Source: Rhyacichthys aspro (taxonomy: Eukaryota; Chordata; Actinopteri; Gobiiformes; Rhyacichthyidae). From it: 64,000 bases of DNA. Made by a program: the position numbers and the translations under genes. Position 1 is the first letter of the stretch. Each line of letters opens with the position of its first letter. The DNA is taken from contig CM072168.1 of the NCBI GenBank assembly GCA_036850595.1, positions 14,251,982-14,315,981 on the forward strand, written 5' to 3'. Below the pieces are notes generated by a model that saw nothing but the letters and a program-made list of their open reading frames with translations, had not been told where the DNA came from and ran no database searches. Positions 50,191 through 63,167 of this stretch are shown here, one piece after another.

Positions 50191-53100
50191 GTATTTTGTA
50201 AAAAGGGGGTCTGTCAGACTCCAACACAAAGCACTTTTAGAAACCGCAATGGTTAAAACAGAGATGAAACAAATAAGATACAAATACATAAGTCAATACA
50301 ATAAAACATAAGATAAAAAAGATCCACACACTGACAATTTAAGCAAGAATTAAGAAACAATTTACGTACAAGAAAAATATATACACTAGAGGATAGGAGA
50401 AATTGAACTAAAGTGCATTAAAGAGAAGCCAGATTAAAGATGAAAGATTTTTGCTTTTTGTTTTTTTTAATAGCCATTGATTAAACTGGTAGTGCTTTTG
50501 CAGCTGCTCATTACAGGCTCCAAGCTCTAGATGGCAGCAGTGTAAAAGGAACAGGCTCCTCTCTCTCTCTACCCAGACACCTTTGGGCCTAATCGAGCCC
50601 TAGTAAAGCCCATTTGAGGCAGCCATTAATAACTTGAGTAAAAGTCCTCTGTGTGCCTCATCCCTGGGTCTCACTTGACACGCTTGGCCTCGTTTGAACT
50701 TTTGACCAGCCGGTAATTTGCAGTGTAAGCCATCCAATTTACAACACCTTCACAAGGGCGAGCGCTTACGATTATTCATCACTGCAGAGCTGGCTTCAAA
50801 CACTGGTTTCACTGTGGCATTCTGTAACAGCTGAAACGGCAGCGAGCATAAATAAAATCATATTGCGACCGCATAAAGAAAGACATGTAGCATACTATCT
50901 GTTGTAGTCAAAAATTATCGTCATGAAAGAGATAAAAGTGTGCACGCTCAGACCAGTAGTTTTACCAAATGAACACACCTCAAGAACATGTCACTCGTCA
51001 CTATAAATATGTTTAAAGAAGAGTTAATCAAAGATATTCAGATTTGAGTGTGAATAAATTGTAGAAGGATTTTTTTTAAACTAGAAGCTTGGAATAAATC
51101 TGTCATGGTGGATATGATGCATGCTCTAACTCTCCTGAAGACTTTATGGCTATTATGGTCTTGCAGTTATTGATGCGGGGCAAATTAAAGTTCAGATTCA
51201 GTAAATGGCAATCAGCACAAAAGTAACAAGCAGCACACTGCCTAAGTTTCTACAGTTAAAAACAACATTTTCACTTGGTGAGTGCTCTCGCTGCGGCTAA
51301 TTTCAGGGGTCATAAATGTTGTAGCAGCTTGTTTTGGTTGCTTTTAAAAATAAAAACATTGTGCGATCTAAACGTGCATCATTATTATTCTCAAATAAAA
51401 CCATGCACAAATAGTGTGATACATTTGCTGCCAAGTTGTGACAGATGTATTCAAGAAAATTATGCTATTTTATAATAGTATAATCATAGAAAGCCAGACA
51501 TTTATCAACAAGTAAAAAAAGGTAGTCTTGATCAGTCCTTTAGACCGAGACAGTGTCTGATTTCATTGTGAGACCAAGAACAAAATCAAGAATGATGTAC
51601 AATATTACAACACGAAATCCTTACTACTGTGCAAAAAGCATTGCAGACCTGTAGATATTTGAACTCAAGGCCTAGATGACTGATAACATATTTAAAGTCT
51701 GGTGTCACTTAAATGAATCAACTCACATCTGAACTTTTGCCCTGCTGTACAATATCAGCCTAAAGTGATGAGGTGATTTTAGGGTTTTAAGCAATTCCAT
51801 CTCGAGCCCATCGCAGAATTAGTCTGCGCTCTACTCACTGGACATTGAGCATTCGTCAGCAAACTCTGCAGCGAGATGCAACTCTATGGCAGTCAACATT
51901 TCCCCCTAATGGGAAACAATTACACACTCAGTGGCTTCCTCAGTGACTTCTGATGAGAGTCATTCGCTGAGGAAATGGCCACGTAATCATGTGTGTGTAA
52001 TGCACTAACTCTGCTTATTGCTCACTGAGTCAGTCTCATGCAGAGAGAGCCAGAGTTTCACTTGACACTTCGGCCACAAAATGAGTTTGATGGCAATATA
52101 ATGATGACCCAGACAGTTATTACCTGTGTCTTGCACAGACCCTAACTCTAAATGTACATATCTCTCACAAAGTCAAATAATCCCTGTTGCTTCTGGTTTC
52201 TCGGGCATGACTATGTGAATAAATGACATTGAGGAAGAGGCATTTTTTTGTGATTCATTCCCAGTTGAACTATCACAGTGAGGTAAACACTCAAACAAAT
52301 CCTCCTCTGTGCAGGCACACTCATTGTCGTTTTCCACTTCAGAGAAAGATTTTGTTATTTTCTAAGAAATGGCTGCAATTGACGTAGACATGCCCAATCC
52401 TAACTAATGCATTTAAATAAAGGCTGTGGATCAGAGATGTCTGCAGGTACACATTAAGTTAAAGAAGCTATGTTTTTGATTGAATAATTAGTCTGATATA
52501 ACTGAGGATGCTGTTTGCTGAGTGTTACAAATGCTTCTTCTACATGTTCTAGTTTGTGCAAAATGGAACACATAAGTCAAAGCTACATTTCACATATGGA
52601 TAATCACCTAAAATAGCACTCTGCATTTGTTCATCTTCATGTGTAAGAGGTCTGTTCCATACAACCCACTGGAAAGGGTAGTTTTATGGTTCCATTACTT
52701 CTTGTTCCTACAACTGCTCAGAGTGAAAAAACTAGTACTCACGGAGAACAAACACACACATTCTTGCAGGAAGATTTTAGGACATAAAAGCTAAAACCAA
52801 TTTTGCCCACAGTTTTTTTTTTAAAACAGCAGCATCTTGTGTTACATGTGAAGTTGAAACCTGCTACTCCCCACCTTTCAGTCAATAACATGGTTCCCCT
52901 CGGTACAATGAAAAATACATTTTATGGTGGCCCAGCACTTAGTGTAGAGTAGTGTCATGGTTTTTTGTTGTTCAAGTTGTCATTGGTGTTTTATTTACAT
53001 TTAATTATTTTACTACTTTTCATTATTCCTTTGATGCTGTTAAAATATGACATGAGTACGAGTGAGCATTATAGTTTTAAGCATGTATTAGTATAATGTG

Positions 53101-53376
53101 GAATAGCAGGCCAGTTACTCTAACACAGTAATCTGTCATCTTCACAACAGATTTCATTATCTGTTTGGTCGTGCCTTGTTTTTGATAATTTGAAAAAAAG
53201 TGCCCCACTTCCTGGTGCACAGTGATGTGTTGTACAACTATTCTTATTTATGCGGAACTGTCTGGTTAATCCTGTTCGTTTGTTAGAAGAACAAAGCTGA
53301 TGCAAATGGTACGCAATATTGTCCTACATGCCATTCAGTTTCTCTCACAGCCTGGTATTACACACTGTGTTTTAGG

Positions 53377-53394
53377 TTTTTTTTTTTTTTTTTT
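53377..53394. repeat. Poly(T) homopolymer, 18 nt
   Basis: There is an uninterrupted run of T, with no associated element recognised. Confidence 0.85.
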
Positions 53395-56300
53395 ACAACC
53401 TGAGTCTTAAAAGCTCATTATTCAAAAATAAGGCTTCTCCTAAAAGACAAGTATGTCATTAAAATGTATATAAATCAGGTGCATTAGTCACCTGATATTG
53501 AAAGGAAAATCATGCACTACAGAATTTTGGTTCCCAACAAACTAGAAACAATTTACCAATTTATCAATATTGTTTAGAGAATTTGTGTTTTTTAAGATGG
53601 TTTCAAAAGTGTTTTCCAAGTAAACAAGCATTGCAAAAGCGCTCTTCATTAAAAGCCATATACACAATTCCATTTGCAAATCACTGTTTTATATTATCAG
53701 AAAAGGACTGCATTTTGTTGAACTGGGGACAGTGTGTTTTATGTATATCATCAGTTTGAGCAGAAATGGAGCCTGCGAGAAGCCCACACAGCAAGTGCAA
53801 CTGCCGATTACTGCCGTAGTTTCAGCAGAACTGGGATACACAACTGTGCTTTGGTAACAAATGGCTTTTTACATCACATTTAATGAGCAGCAACACTGGA
53901 CAGTGTGGTCATTTGGGAATGTAAAGGCCTCCGGTGCATAACAGGCTCATGGTCCTGATTCAAATGTATAAAATACAATTAATAGGACTTCATTTGTTAC
54001 TGGCACAGCTCTTCAAAAACTGGCTATTAGCAATGAATAATGCTGAAAGGACAAAGGAAGGTGTGGGGGTGGAGCTGATTGAATTTTTATCAGTCAACAT
54101 GTCAAATGGCGTGTCATGTGCGTTTATCTATACCCTGCTATGTTTGACTGCAAAACAACACACAGTCTGAGATGTCAGCTGGGCAGATAAAATCAATGGC
54201 AATCTACATGTGAAAATTCCCATTATAGCTGTTTGTACTTGTCATTATGAAATGAGAATCTGTCACACACTTACTCCCAGAATGATTCATAAGCCTTTAA
54301 ACAAATCAAACTTTTATATAATAGTGCTTTTAAAAAAGCAAATTACTTGGCTCTTGCAGTGTTTTTAGGTCACAATATTATTTTAATCAAAGTATTATTA
54401 TCAGAGTTTACACTTGTGGAGCATGGTGGCACACTGATATTGATTTTGTACCCATCTTTGCATAAAAAGACTGGCTTTAGAGCACTCGGAGCTGTTGTGA
54501 TTGTCTGTTTGCTTGCCTTTTCACCATTATCTATTCAACAAACCATTTTGTTTTGACAATAACAAATGATTCCTATTTTTTTCAGGCCTGGCATATAAAA
54601 AAATGAATATGAATTATTTTGTGAGAGATGTATTCATCTTTGTTGTAAGTTATTGTTTTTGAAAGATAGGAGCACATTGAGGCATGACAGAAGACTTGAG
54701 ATGATGTCTGTCGTCACAAAGTTTGCAGTAGATCGACCTGATAAAAGTGTTGCTTTGCAGTATTTAAGAGGACTGTATGCCAATACAAATACCTACTGCA
54801 ACATATATTTATCTGGCTCAGAAATAGGGTTTCTGGTGTGTAAATAATACCTATTTCAAACCACAACTGTGTCTGTTATTACATATGTAAAAAATTGGCC
54901 ACATTGTTTTATTATTTGAATAAACAGGTCAACATCTCTATCAACTATAATAATTTTGACATTGTCCATATTCTGCAGTGCTGACCTCTTGTGGTCAGGT
55001 AAATAACAGCATGAAAAATGAGAAAAGAAAAAGGTATAATAAAATAAAAATGATGTATAAAAAGTTGATATAGGGACATTATAAAAGATGTGCTAGGTAC
55101 CATTGTACCTAGATTGTAAATATTATTGAGTTACTTGTTGAAAAGAGACTACGTTTTGCAGTTTAATTTGAAAAAAACAAAAAAAACTAAAACATTCTCA
55201 GTGTGCCATTGCAAGATGACTTTTTTTTTTTTTTAATCGAAACTTGAATATTCTTGAGAGTAGAACTTTGTCAGCTTCTTTGCAATTTCAAGCCAAGTGA
55301 AATAATGTCTTGTCTAATATCAAAGATGACAAGAGGCTTTTTCTCATCCTATGAATCTTCCCTCCTGTTAGTTACGGAGTGATGTTTATGGACATATAAT
55401 GTTTTGTAAAGATGGTTAAGTTATGATCTCATCTCTCATACAGAGAAATAAAACTTGTAGTGAAAAAGGAAAAGGATAATGAACTTGATAGAATGCCTTT
55501 CTCTGCTAGAAGCAAAATGATCAGTACCCCACACCTATTTAAAACCTAAACTTGCCTCGTCTGTGCAACATATGGCTGGGACAGTTTATCATACTGAAGC
55601 TTTATCTAAGTGTGGGGGAGAAGTGCAGTGCTGCCGGGAGAGATTGCCTTTACTTGCGCGGCACCAACAGAGCAAAACAATGTGCCGCATGATAAAAAAT
55701 TGCTTCATAACTCTCACATTGTGTGTCTGGCATCATTATGAGCACAATAGCCTCTGGAGGGCTCTGGCTTTTATTGGCGTGCCTCTTGCAGCAGCAAAGT
55801 CTCATCCATTAAACAAATCAGGGGGTTATGTATTAGATTAGCAGTACAGCGGGCATCGGGGAACGCCTAGAAGAACACATGAAACCTCTCCTCGTTCCCT
55901 CTCATAATCCCTTGGAATAAATTACCTAATTGATAGCATTAGTGTGATACTGTCAGAGGGTGCCTCTTAAAGCATAATGTATAATGAAAATACACAACGT
56001 GGCTAAATTGGATTTTTGGTATTAAAAATGATAAACGGCAGTCATTTGGGGCATATTTAGAGTGAAGGCTCTCCTCGTAACATGCTGCCAGATCTCATTT
56101 TTCCATATTTCTTAATAAATTTGCAGTGTCAGTGATATTAAAAGCTCATTTCTGCAGAGGAATATTTAATAGTGTCTGTGTGATAGGAAGCCAATGTCAC
56201 ACAGAGAGTCAGGAAACGAGTCGCTGGCAGCTCGGATGGACTGCTCCCCCACTGTGACGCTCTGCTGCTGCTGTGACCTATGAGGTCAGCACTGGACTGC

Positions 56301-56758
56301 CCCCCACTGGTGAAGGGTCAATACTGCATCGGAGGTTCAAGAAGTGCCCCTCACAGTTCACTGCACTATTCATTCTGCAACCAAGCTTAAAACAACACAA
56401 CCTTTTGACTTTCTTCAAAGTGAAAGTGTCTGCTCCTTTTTTCCCCTTTCAGGTGCTTGGGAAAGTTCAGCTCGCTTCTTTGGGATCAGAGATACAACGG
56501 GCCACCGAGTGTGCAAGTGTGTGTGTGAGTTCTTAATGGCGCCCTGTTAGAAGCAAACACAGCCTTGAATCGTCTCAAAGGAGGAGTGACATGCCTTTAG
56601 CCAAAAAACAATAGACTGGTGTGGAACATTTACTATGCAGATAGCCTATGTGATATAAATAGATCTGTAATGAAATGGAAAAAAAGGTACATTTTGTCTT
56701 CCCTTTATATAGCAATACATATCAAGCTACTAGAGCTTAACATTTACTTGCATTTGGG

Positions 56759-56781
56759 ATAATAATAATAATAATAATAAT
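56759..56781. repeat. (AAT)n microsatellite
   Basis: There are about seven ATA/AAT units in the intergenic sequence upstream of erbb4. Confidence 0.9.
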
Positions 56782-57929
56782 AGATTTTTTAATTATTTTT
56801 AAGGTTTAAAAATGTCTTAACACACAATAGCCACAATATTTCTGAGGATATTTACAGTGGCTAAATTGTGGTAATATTTCACCTGAAAATGTAATGAAAT
56901 ATAGAAAATATAAAAATGAAAACAGCTTAGATGATGGCATGATGGCAATATCCACACAGGGCTTAGAAAGGGCCTTTCCAGGTGTTGTGTTAAATCACTT
57001 TGCACCTGTAGGGCTCAGTAAACTACTGCAGAGAACAGCAGGCAGAGAAACGACAGGAAAATGACTAACGACAAGTGACTGGCAGTGAACAAACGCAGTG
57101 GGTTCACGTTACGTACCGAGTAATGGGCATCTGGGGAGACTTTTCATTCAGTACTTCACTGCTGCTGATTTAAACTTGAATTCAAACAATACACATAACT
57201 CCTTAAGAATTTGTATAGTATAATAGTGGATCCATAAAATCAGTATCAACTGATCAATTTCTTTTTGCAAGAATTGAGCTAAAAATGACATTGTGTGTTT
57301 GTTTCTAAATGGAAGAGGGGTGCAGCCAGAGTGCACTCTTTCTGCCCAGATGTGCAGCCATATTGAAACTCCAGGAGGCGTTTTGCCCCTAAAAGTGCAC
57401 AAAGTTATGCAGCAGCTGGTAGGGGTAAACTAATAACCTTTTGTCACATCTCTGTCTCTCTCGCATTATCTTACCAACTTATTTCCATGCCACCTCAAAG
57501 TCAGAGCCTACACACTGTTACAAATAGCTCTAGAGTGCAATAATATCCCTATCTAAACAGCATATTTGACTTTGACTTGTCTTTAACGGCCAATAGAGAA
57601 ATGATTCCTCAGCTATCCAGAGGCTTCAGGACTAATGTTGTGATATGTGAGGAAGAATGGAACTACAGAGTTTGATAAATCATGAGAAATAACCTGGTTT
57701 ATATTTTTACAATTACAAGAAACACATGAACACATTACAATCCCTTTCAGTAAATCTAATTGTTAGTCTCAAGATGGGTGTTGCACAGAATGAAGGGGCA
57801 TTTAATTAACATTAACATTCAACTTGAGACTCTTACCTTTCTGAATCTTTTGTAAATTCACGAGAGAAAGTCATTTGTGTACTGTTAAACTTATTGTACC
57901 CATTACACCTATACAGAGTCGCCTCTCAC

Positions 57930-58190
57930 AGAGTCCACTGTGACAGGTGCAATGCTCCGTTCACTGCTCCAACATCTAGAATCAGCCAATCAGAGCTCTA
58001 GTACAGTCACAGCTCGAGAAGTCTGCGCTGATTGTCGTCTGTCTGAGCCTATCACAGCGCATGTGGGCGGAGCCTACCGCAGAGAGGCGTGTCTGAGGAA
58101 TACGAGTCTCCAGCTGCATACTGTATCCAAGTCGGGGAGTAATGGCATGAGTGGCATGCTTTATACTCTTAAGCCGACCTTTTGAAGACG
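57930..58190 (+). promoter_or_regulatory. erbb4: Candidate erbb4 promoter
   Basis: A local rise in G+C and CpG precedes the erbb4 first exon. It contains a CCAAT box at 57,986-57,990 (AGCCAATCAGAG), a GC box GGGCGG at 58,065-58,070 and a TATA-like TTTATA near 58,160. These would place transcription start at about 58,190, giving a 5' UTR of roughly 230 nt. The motifs are seen; the start site is inferred. Confidence 0.5.
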
Positions 58191-58384
58191 CCAAGATAAC
58201 TGTTCAACTGTCACGTCAAGTTCTGTGGAAAGCAAAAGAGGAGAAAAGAGGACTGTGTAATACGTTGTAAAGTTACCAACATAAGCGACAAAAGTCCCAA
58301 ACTCCCAGGCTACAAGAGGCTTAAGCGCTTCATCTTCCCCTCCTGGCTAATTCAAAGAAGAAGGATACACTGCTGGACATGTGA

Positions 58385-58423
58385 ATGCTAAAGGAGATAT
58401 ACTTTCACCAAGCGCAACAATGA
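58385..58423 (+). promoter_or_regulatory. Upstream ORF overlapping the erbb4 start codon
   Basis: An ATG at 58,385 opens a 12-codon frame (MLKEIYFHQAQQ) whose TGA at 58,421-58,423 overlaps the erbb4 ATG at 58,420 as ATGA. A minimal start-stop ATGTGA lies just before it at 58,379-58,384. The context of the upstream ATG is weak (T at -3), while the main ATG has A at -3. This layout permits leaky scanning or reinitiation; any effect on translation is inference. Confidence 0.5.
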
Positions 58424-58498
58424 AGACAACAGCTGCACTGTGTTTCCTCGGCTTTTGCCTCACTTGCGTCTTGTTTGGTTCGAGCTCTTCACAATCAG
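58420..58498 (+). CDS. erbb4: Receptor tyrosine kinase ErbB4, first coding exon (partial gene)
   Basis: ERBB4 is a neuregulin receptor at the plasma membrane; this exon supplies its signal peptide. It encodes 26 codons plus one base: a start with Lys at position 2 (MKTTAALCFLGF), a hydrophobic core (LCFLGFCLTCVLFG), then SSSSQS. Human ERBB4 exon 1 encodes 27 codons plus one base, begins MKPATGL and ends SDSQS, also phase 1. The donor CAG|GTAAGT is ideal. An in-frame stretch upstream lacks an ATG, so 58,420 is the start. A match of 26 codons alone would be weak, but IKZF2 followed by ERBB4 in the same orientation is the human order too. Whether it is the fish a or b copy cannot be told here. 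Confidence 0.82.
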
Positions 58499-60464
58499 GT
58501 AAGTGGACTCAATCCGTGTGCCTTTTAGTGCAGACCCTCCAAATACTTCACAAGGAATGTGTTTTCTCCTGCTATTTCAACTTGAAAATGGAACCTGTCA
58601 TTCACTTAAAACAATCCTGAAGAGATCGTATGTGTGTGTTTTTGTCACAAAGCTAAATGAATCCAAGTGCTCCGTCTCCTCCGTGCACGCAGCGGCACTG
58701 TTGAATTTGAGAAAAAAAAAGTCAAATGACCATCACAGTCACAAGAGTCACACGTGTCGTTCACCTAATGCATTTTAGACAACAGGGTAGTGTGCTCTGT
58801 TGTTGCCCCTGTCCGTCCACTGCGGGGGTGCTCCACAAAAGTTCCCCCTTGACTCTCGTTTTACTTCATTCGTCAAACTGAATCCCCAAATCCATCAACA
58901 ACACACTGTAAATTGACATTGTGTGGTGTAGCCTATTTTTCTGCAAGCGTTTGTGTTTCAAAGATGACAGTTAATTTATTTTTAGTTTTATCTCTTTAAG
59001 AGGTTACACTTCGGGGGACACGCGGTGGCTGTTGTGTTATTGACTGATACGTGTAGCTCTCACCTGCGCTAAGCGTAATGCTGACCGAACCATCATACAT
59101 ATGCCTTCTATAATCGGGATCAAAGCAAAGCGGATTAGCGTGAAATTACATTATTCCTCGTTTATGGTGATTCCCCCTCAGGGATATCACGGACCACAGT
59201 TTGACAACAAGAGCCTTGGCGGAATAAAGGACTTAGTGTAAAGCGCAGACAGAGGCTGTGTACAATGCAGCGACGCGCAGTTTTACGCACCGAGCTGTGG
59301 GCAGGAGCGCTTCACTGTGAGCGTGTGTGTGAGATGGGAAGCACAGGTGAGACAGAGGAACGGGTGTCTTGTATTTAAGACAAAAAACAGCATGTCGCCA
59401 CTATCTCCATCGTTTATTTAAAAAACAAAACAAAACAAAAAAATTCAACAAAACATACAAAGTACAATGATCCACGCGGCGGTTTGATCAGTCATACAGT
59501 CATCAACGCATTTAACAACAAAAGCCAAGCCAGTGATTTGTTCTGTTTTTCTGTTGAATTTCACTGAATATTAATACATGTGTATCTTAAATATTGCAAC
59601 ATAAATTCCAATGGTTAAATCTACTCGAGGTTCCCATTGATGATTGATTATTTGTGAACAGAAAAATTAATGCATGTTAGTTTATGCCGGCATTTTTTGT
59701 GTGTCTTTGTTTGCGTAACATTTGGTGTAAATCAACCTGTTATTGAGGGGCTTTTAGTTTTGGTAGACAAAAAGGCAGGAAGCAAAAGGTGGAGAACAAA
59801 GGTCTGATAAAATTGTAAGTAGTGAAATCTGTTTTGAACAAAGTGTACCTTTTTGAAGGCATGGAATATTTGTTTTATATTTTATTTTACCCGTTCACAG
59901 GTTCACCCTCTGTTCATTCAAAAAAACAGCTGATGGTGTTGCATTTTGGGTTCAGGAACTTACAAAACGAGTGGTTGTCAAAACAGAAATGCACCTGGAT
60001 GAAAAAAAAGTTAAGTGTAAATATCACTGAAGCAAAAGACTGACATGCGCCACGGATAAAGTTCCAAAGCTTTTTAACTGTGCTCAGAGCAGACAGACAA
60101 CTGAGAGATTAGACAAATATCAGTGTGTGGATAGAAGAACTTGCAGATTGAGTTGTATCTGTGAACAAAAATGGCATAGAAAGGCAAAGTGATGGAACAC
60201 TTGAGCCATTGTGTCATACTTGTGAGCCTGCGGTCTGTGCACTTTGGATCCAGTATTCTTGTTTAATATATAGCTGTGGATGCCAAAACCTTCTTAGAAC
60301 CAGATTGGGTTCATGCACTTTGGAAAGCTGACTTAAATAGAGACTAAACTAAAAGCCCAAATTGAAAGTTTTCTAAGTCTTTCTGACGGAAGGTGCACTG
60401 CTCTGTTCTGTTTTTATTTGACTGGTACTGTTTATTCTGTTTGGACAATACAGTTAAAGTTACA

Positions 60465-60468
60465 GTGT

Positions 60469-60520
<52 letters not shown>
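60465..60520. repeat. (TG)n(TA)n compound microsatellite
   Basis: About 20 TG units with one TA interruption are followed by about seven TA units. It gives poly-Cys/Val or poly-His/Thr in incidental reading frames on the two strands. It lies in erbb4 intron 1. Confidence 0.95.
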
Positions 60521-63145
60521 GCTAACACTGAACCATATGGTTATTTTCCAAAGTCTTGTTTTCCATGTGCGGCTGTATGTCTGCCTTGAATAGTTGCCTT
60601 TGTAATGATCATAATTCTTATAATTCTTATTAATGAAGAGAACCATCTCTGGTAAAAGCTGTTTTAGATTGTGTAAAGAACAAAAATGCACAGATGCACA
60701 ATTAAAAACATTTGAATCTGTAAGCAACAGCATAGCTCTGGGTATCCAGTGTTTTTCTGAGAGGTTCAATTTAATAAAGCCAAAACCTCAGGCCAAACAG
60801 TCTCTTGACATTTCTGAACTAAAATCCACATCCATGCACTGTCCTACTACATGTTTTTTTCTAAATGACATTATCACTTTATTTAACCTTTTCTCGTGTT
60901 GTTGCTCAATCAAATCCATCTGCCCAGTTTATATTATTGTCAGTGTAAACCAACCTCTGCTATGTTATGTATATCGTTTTATTGGGTCAGTTCGTTAAGT
61001 CATTTAGCTTAGAATTCAACAATGAAGTTGTGTGAAAACTTCAATAAAGGTTGCCTGCTTTGTTTTACTTAAATGCAAATTAATGTAATTAGCTATTAAT
61101 ATTTACATATATCAAATTTTGTGAACTGGTGAAGCTGATGGATCAACATGGGGCATAAAGGGCACCTTCTGCATCTGTGAAAGAAAGAGAGACTAAATGT
61201 GACGTGGAACATTAAAGAATTCAACCTCTATTGATTGACTTTGAATTTCCCATACTTATCATCTTGAACTGAACACAAAATATACGTTTGTGGGCAAAAA
61301 TAGTGTATTTTCTATTTTTATTTGCCACATAAATGTTCATGTATCTCTTATTGTCAATGTACCGCCAACCATGCCTTTAGATAAGTGACAGGATTTTGTG
61401 TCAATATTGTTTGTTTAATACAGTAAATCCCAAATGCCCATATAATCACCTGCATTATGGACCATATGTTATCTGACCCTGGGCCATGTCTGGGCTTCAG
61501 ACTGGAAATATAACTCATAAAACCTCTCTTATTTCCTGCAGAAAGTGTGTGGCTAGTATGTAAATCCATACTTTATCTAAATGTTTACAAGAGGCCAAAT
61601 AGGAGACAGAGAATTATTATTTCTTCTACTTCCTTTTTGCACTCTCCCAGCTTTATATTGACCCCAGTTGTACACTATTCCTCATAGTCGTTTCTCCCTG
61701 TCTCGACTAAAGGGAGAAATGGTGTCACATTTAGCAGCCCACACAGCTCTGCCCGGCTCCACAGAGAACCTCTTACACTCATATCTATGGCTGGTGTCGC
61801 CTGTTAAAAGAGCTTTGAACCCCATCACCACCATCATTTGATGACATAAATGGCAGTCCTTGATTAGGTGCTGATACACTTCAATGTATTCTGAAAAAAA
61901 CCCATTGTAAGTTAAGCCAATAGACAGTGAGACACTTGATATATCTACTGTATGTTAGAACAAGATTGATGATTTTTGATGAGCTATGGCATTTTTCTGT
62001 ACGTAACCACTTTATAGGCAGAGCAAGCCAGAAGACACTTACTAGTAAAGGAATTTCTTATAGTTTTATTGTCTTTTTCTCTCTAGAGGGTTTCCCTTTG
62101 CAGCCAGATAAAGAATAGAAAAAAAAGACTTTCTGTAATCTGGACTGTGGTTTCGTTGTTAGAATAGTGGAACCTATTAAGTTTGCTATAAATCTCCTCC
62201 ACTTCTCAACAAACAAACCGCTTTTGAGCCACCAGCATCAATAATACATGCACCCACAATGCATCTCGAGGAGCGCTAATGAAAAATCACTCAAATATTC
62301 CAACGGGGATGGAGACTATGAGCAATGGCCTACTCAATCATCAGTCTATTGTCTTATTGTCTATAATGGTGTTTTTGGTTTTTAATCCTGGCTTTGTTTG
62401 GGTGTACTTTAATTACCTTCATTGAGGCCTGTTTGTTTCACAGTTTTCCTGTACAATGTAATGAATTAACACAGATGTTTACTGTAAAGAACAACTATGG
62501 GTACAAGTAGAGACATGGTTTTCCAGTTTGACTGGTAGATGAGATCATAACCAGTCAGACTGTGTGTGTGTGTGCTGCCTGCAGAACGGATTGGATCATA
62601 TCTTATGTGACCTTTTATAGCACAACACCCCCATTTATCTCCTATAGATACAAACGTGTGTTTTGGCCATGCATCCTTGTCAGCTGTTAAACGTGAGATG
62701 GGTGTCACAAACAGATTAGAGTTCCACCCACGGTGCCTGTACGTGCTTAATTCCTACAGCTGCTTGTCATGTGCAAAATGCAAATTTTACGTCTGCAGTG
62801 TTGTTTACAAGCAGTCGGATGAATGCAGATGGAAAAGGCTGGTGCAAAATGGTGTCCTCTCTCTCCCTGGTATATTTTGTCTTAGAGGAAGTGCAAACTG
62901 TGGGTCTGTGATGAATGAACACAAGCTTAAGACCTTCATTAACAAGACAAAACTCAAGAGGTTCTGGCTTTATTTCTTTGACAATATACCACAGCTAGTT
63001 TAGACAGATTGGGGACTATGTTTCAGTAGCAGGAAAATCAATGTGCTTTCCTTTAATTAGGTTGGCAAATGTGTGGTAAGAGCTACCAAGAGGAGTTTTC
63101 AGTATTTAAAAACAAAACAAAACAGTAAAACTCTGTCTGAAATAC

Positions 63146-63167
63146 AAAAAAAAAAAAAAAAAAAAAA
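63146..63167. repeat. Poly(A) homopolymer, 22 nt
   Basis: There is a run of 22 A in erbb4 intron 1. The sequence before it (AAAACAAAACAAAACAG) is A-rich but not a recognisable retroposon. Confidence 0.88.

Larger units (their letters stand above)
45620..57900. other. Intergenic region between ikzf2 and erbb4
   Basis: No exon was recognised. A Lys/Arg-rich reading frame at 47,778-48,035 follows TE-like purine-rich sequence and has no recognisable domain. Stretches at about 50,640-50,900, 51,770-52,130 and 55,560-56,200 are balanced in composition and could be conserved non-coding elements; the second contains a consensus AP-1 site TGAGTCA at 52,026-52,032. This is inference by eye only. Confidence 0.7.

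Noticed and set aside
55093..55112. Short palindrome CTAGGTAC-CATT-GTACCTAG
   Set aside because: 8-bp arms are not rare enough in 64 kb to claim significance.
58381..58420. N-terminal extension of the erbb4 exon (in-frame, starting at GTG)
   Set aside because: There is no ATG in that stretch. The ATG at 58,420 has a good context and gives the expected signal peptide.
60344..60769. 141-codon - strand frame, the second longest in the window
   Set aside because: Its length comes from reading through the TG/TA microsatellite, which gives a poly His-Thr run. No conserved sequence on either side.
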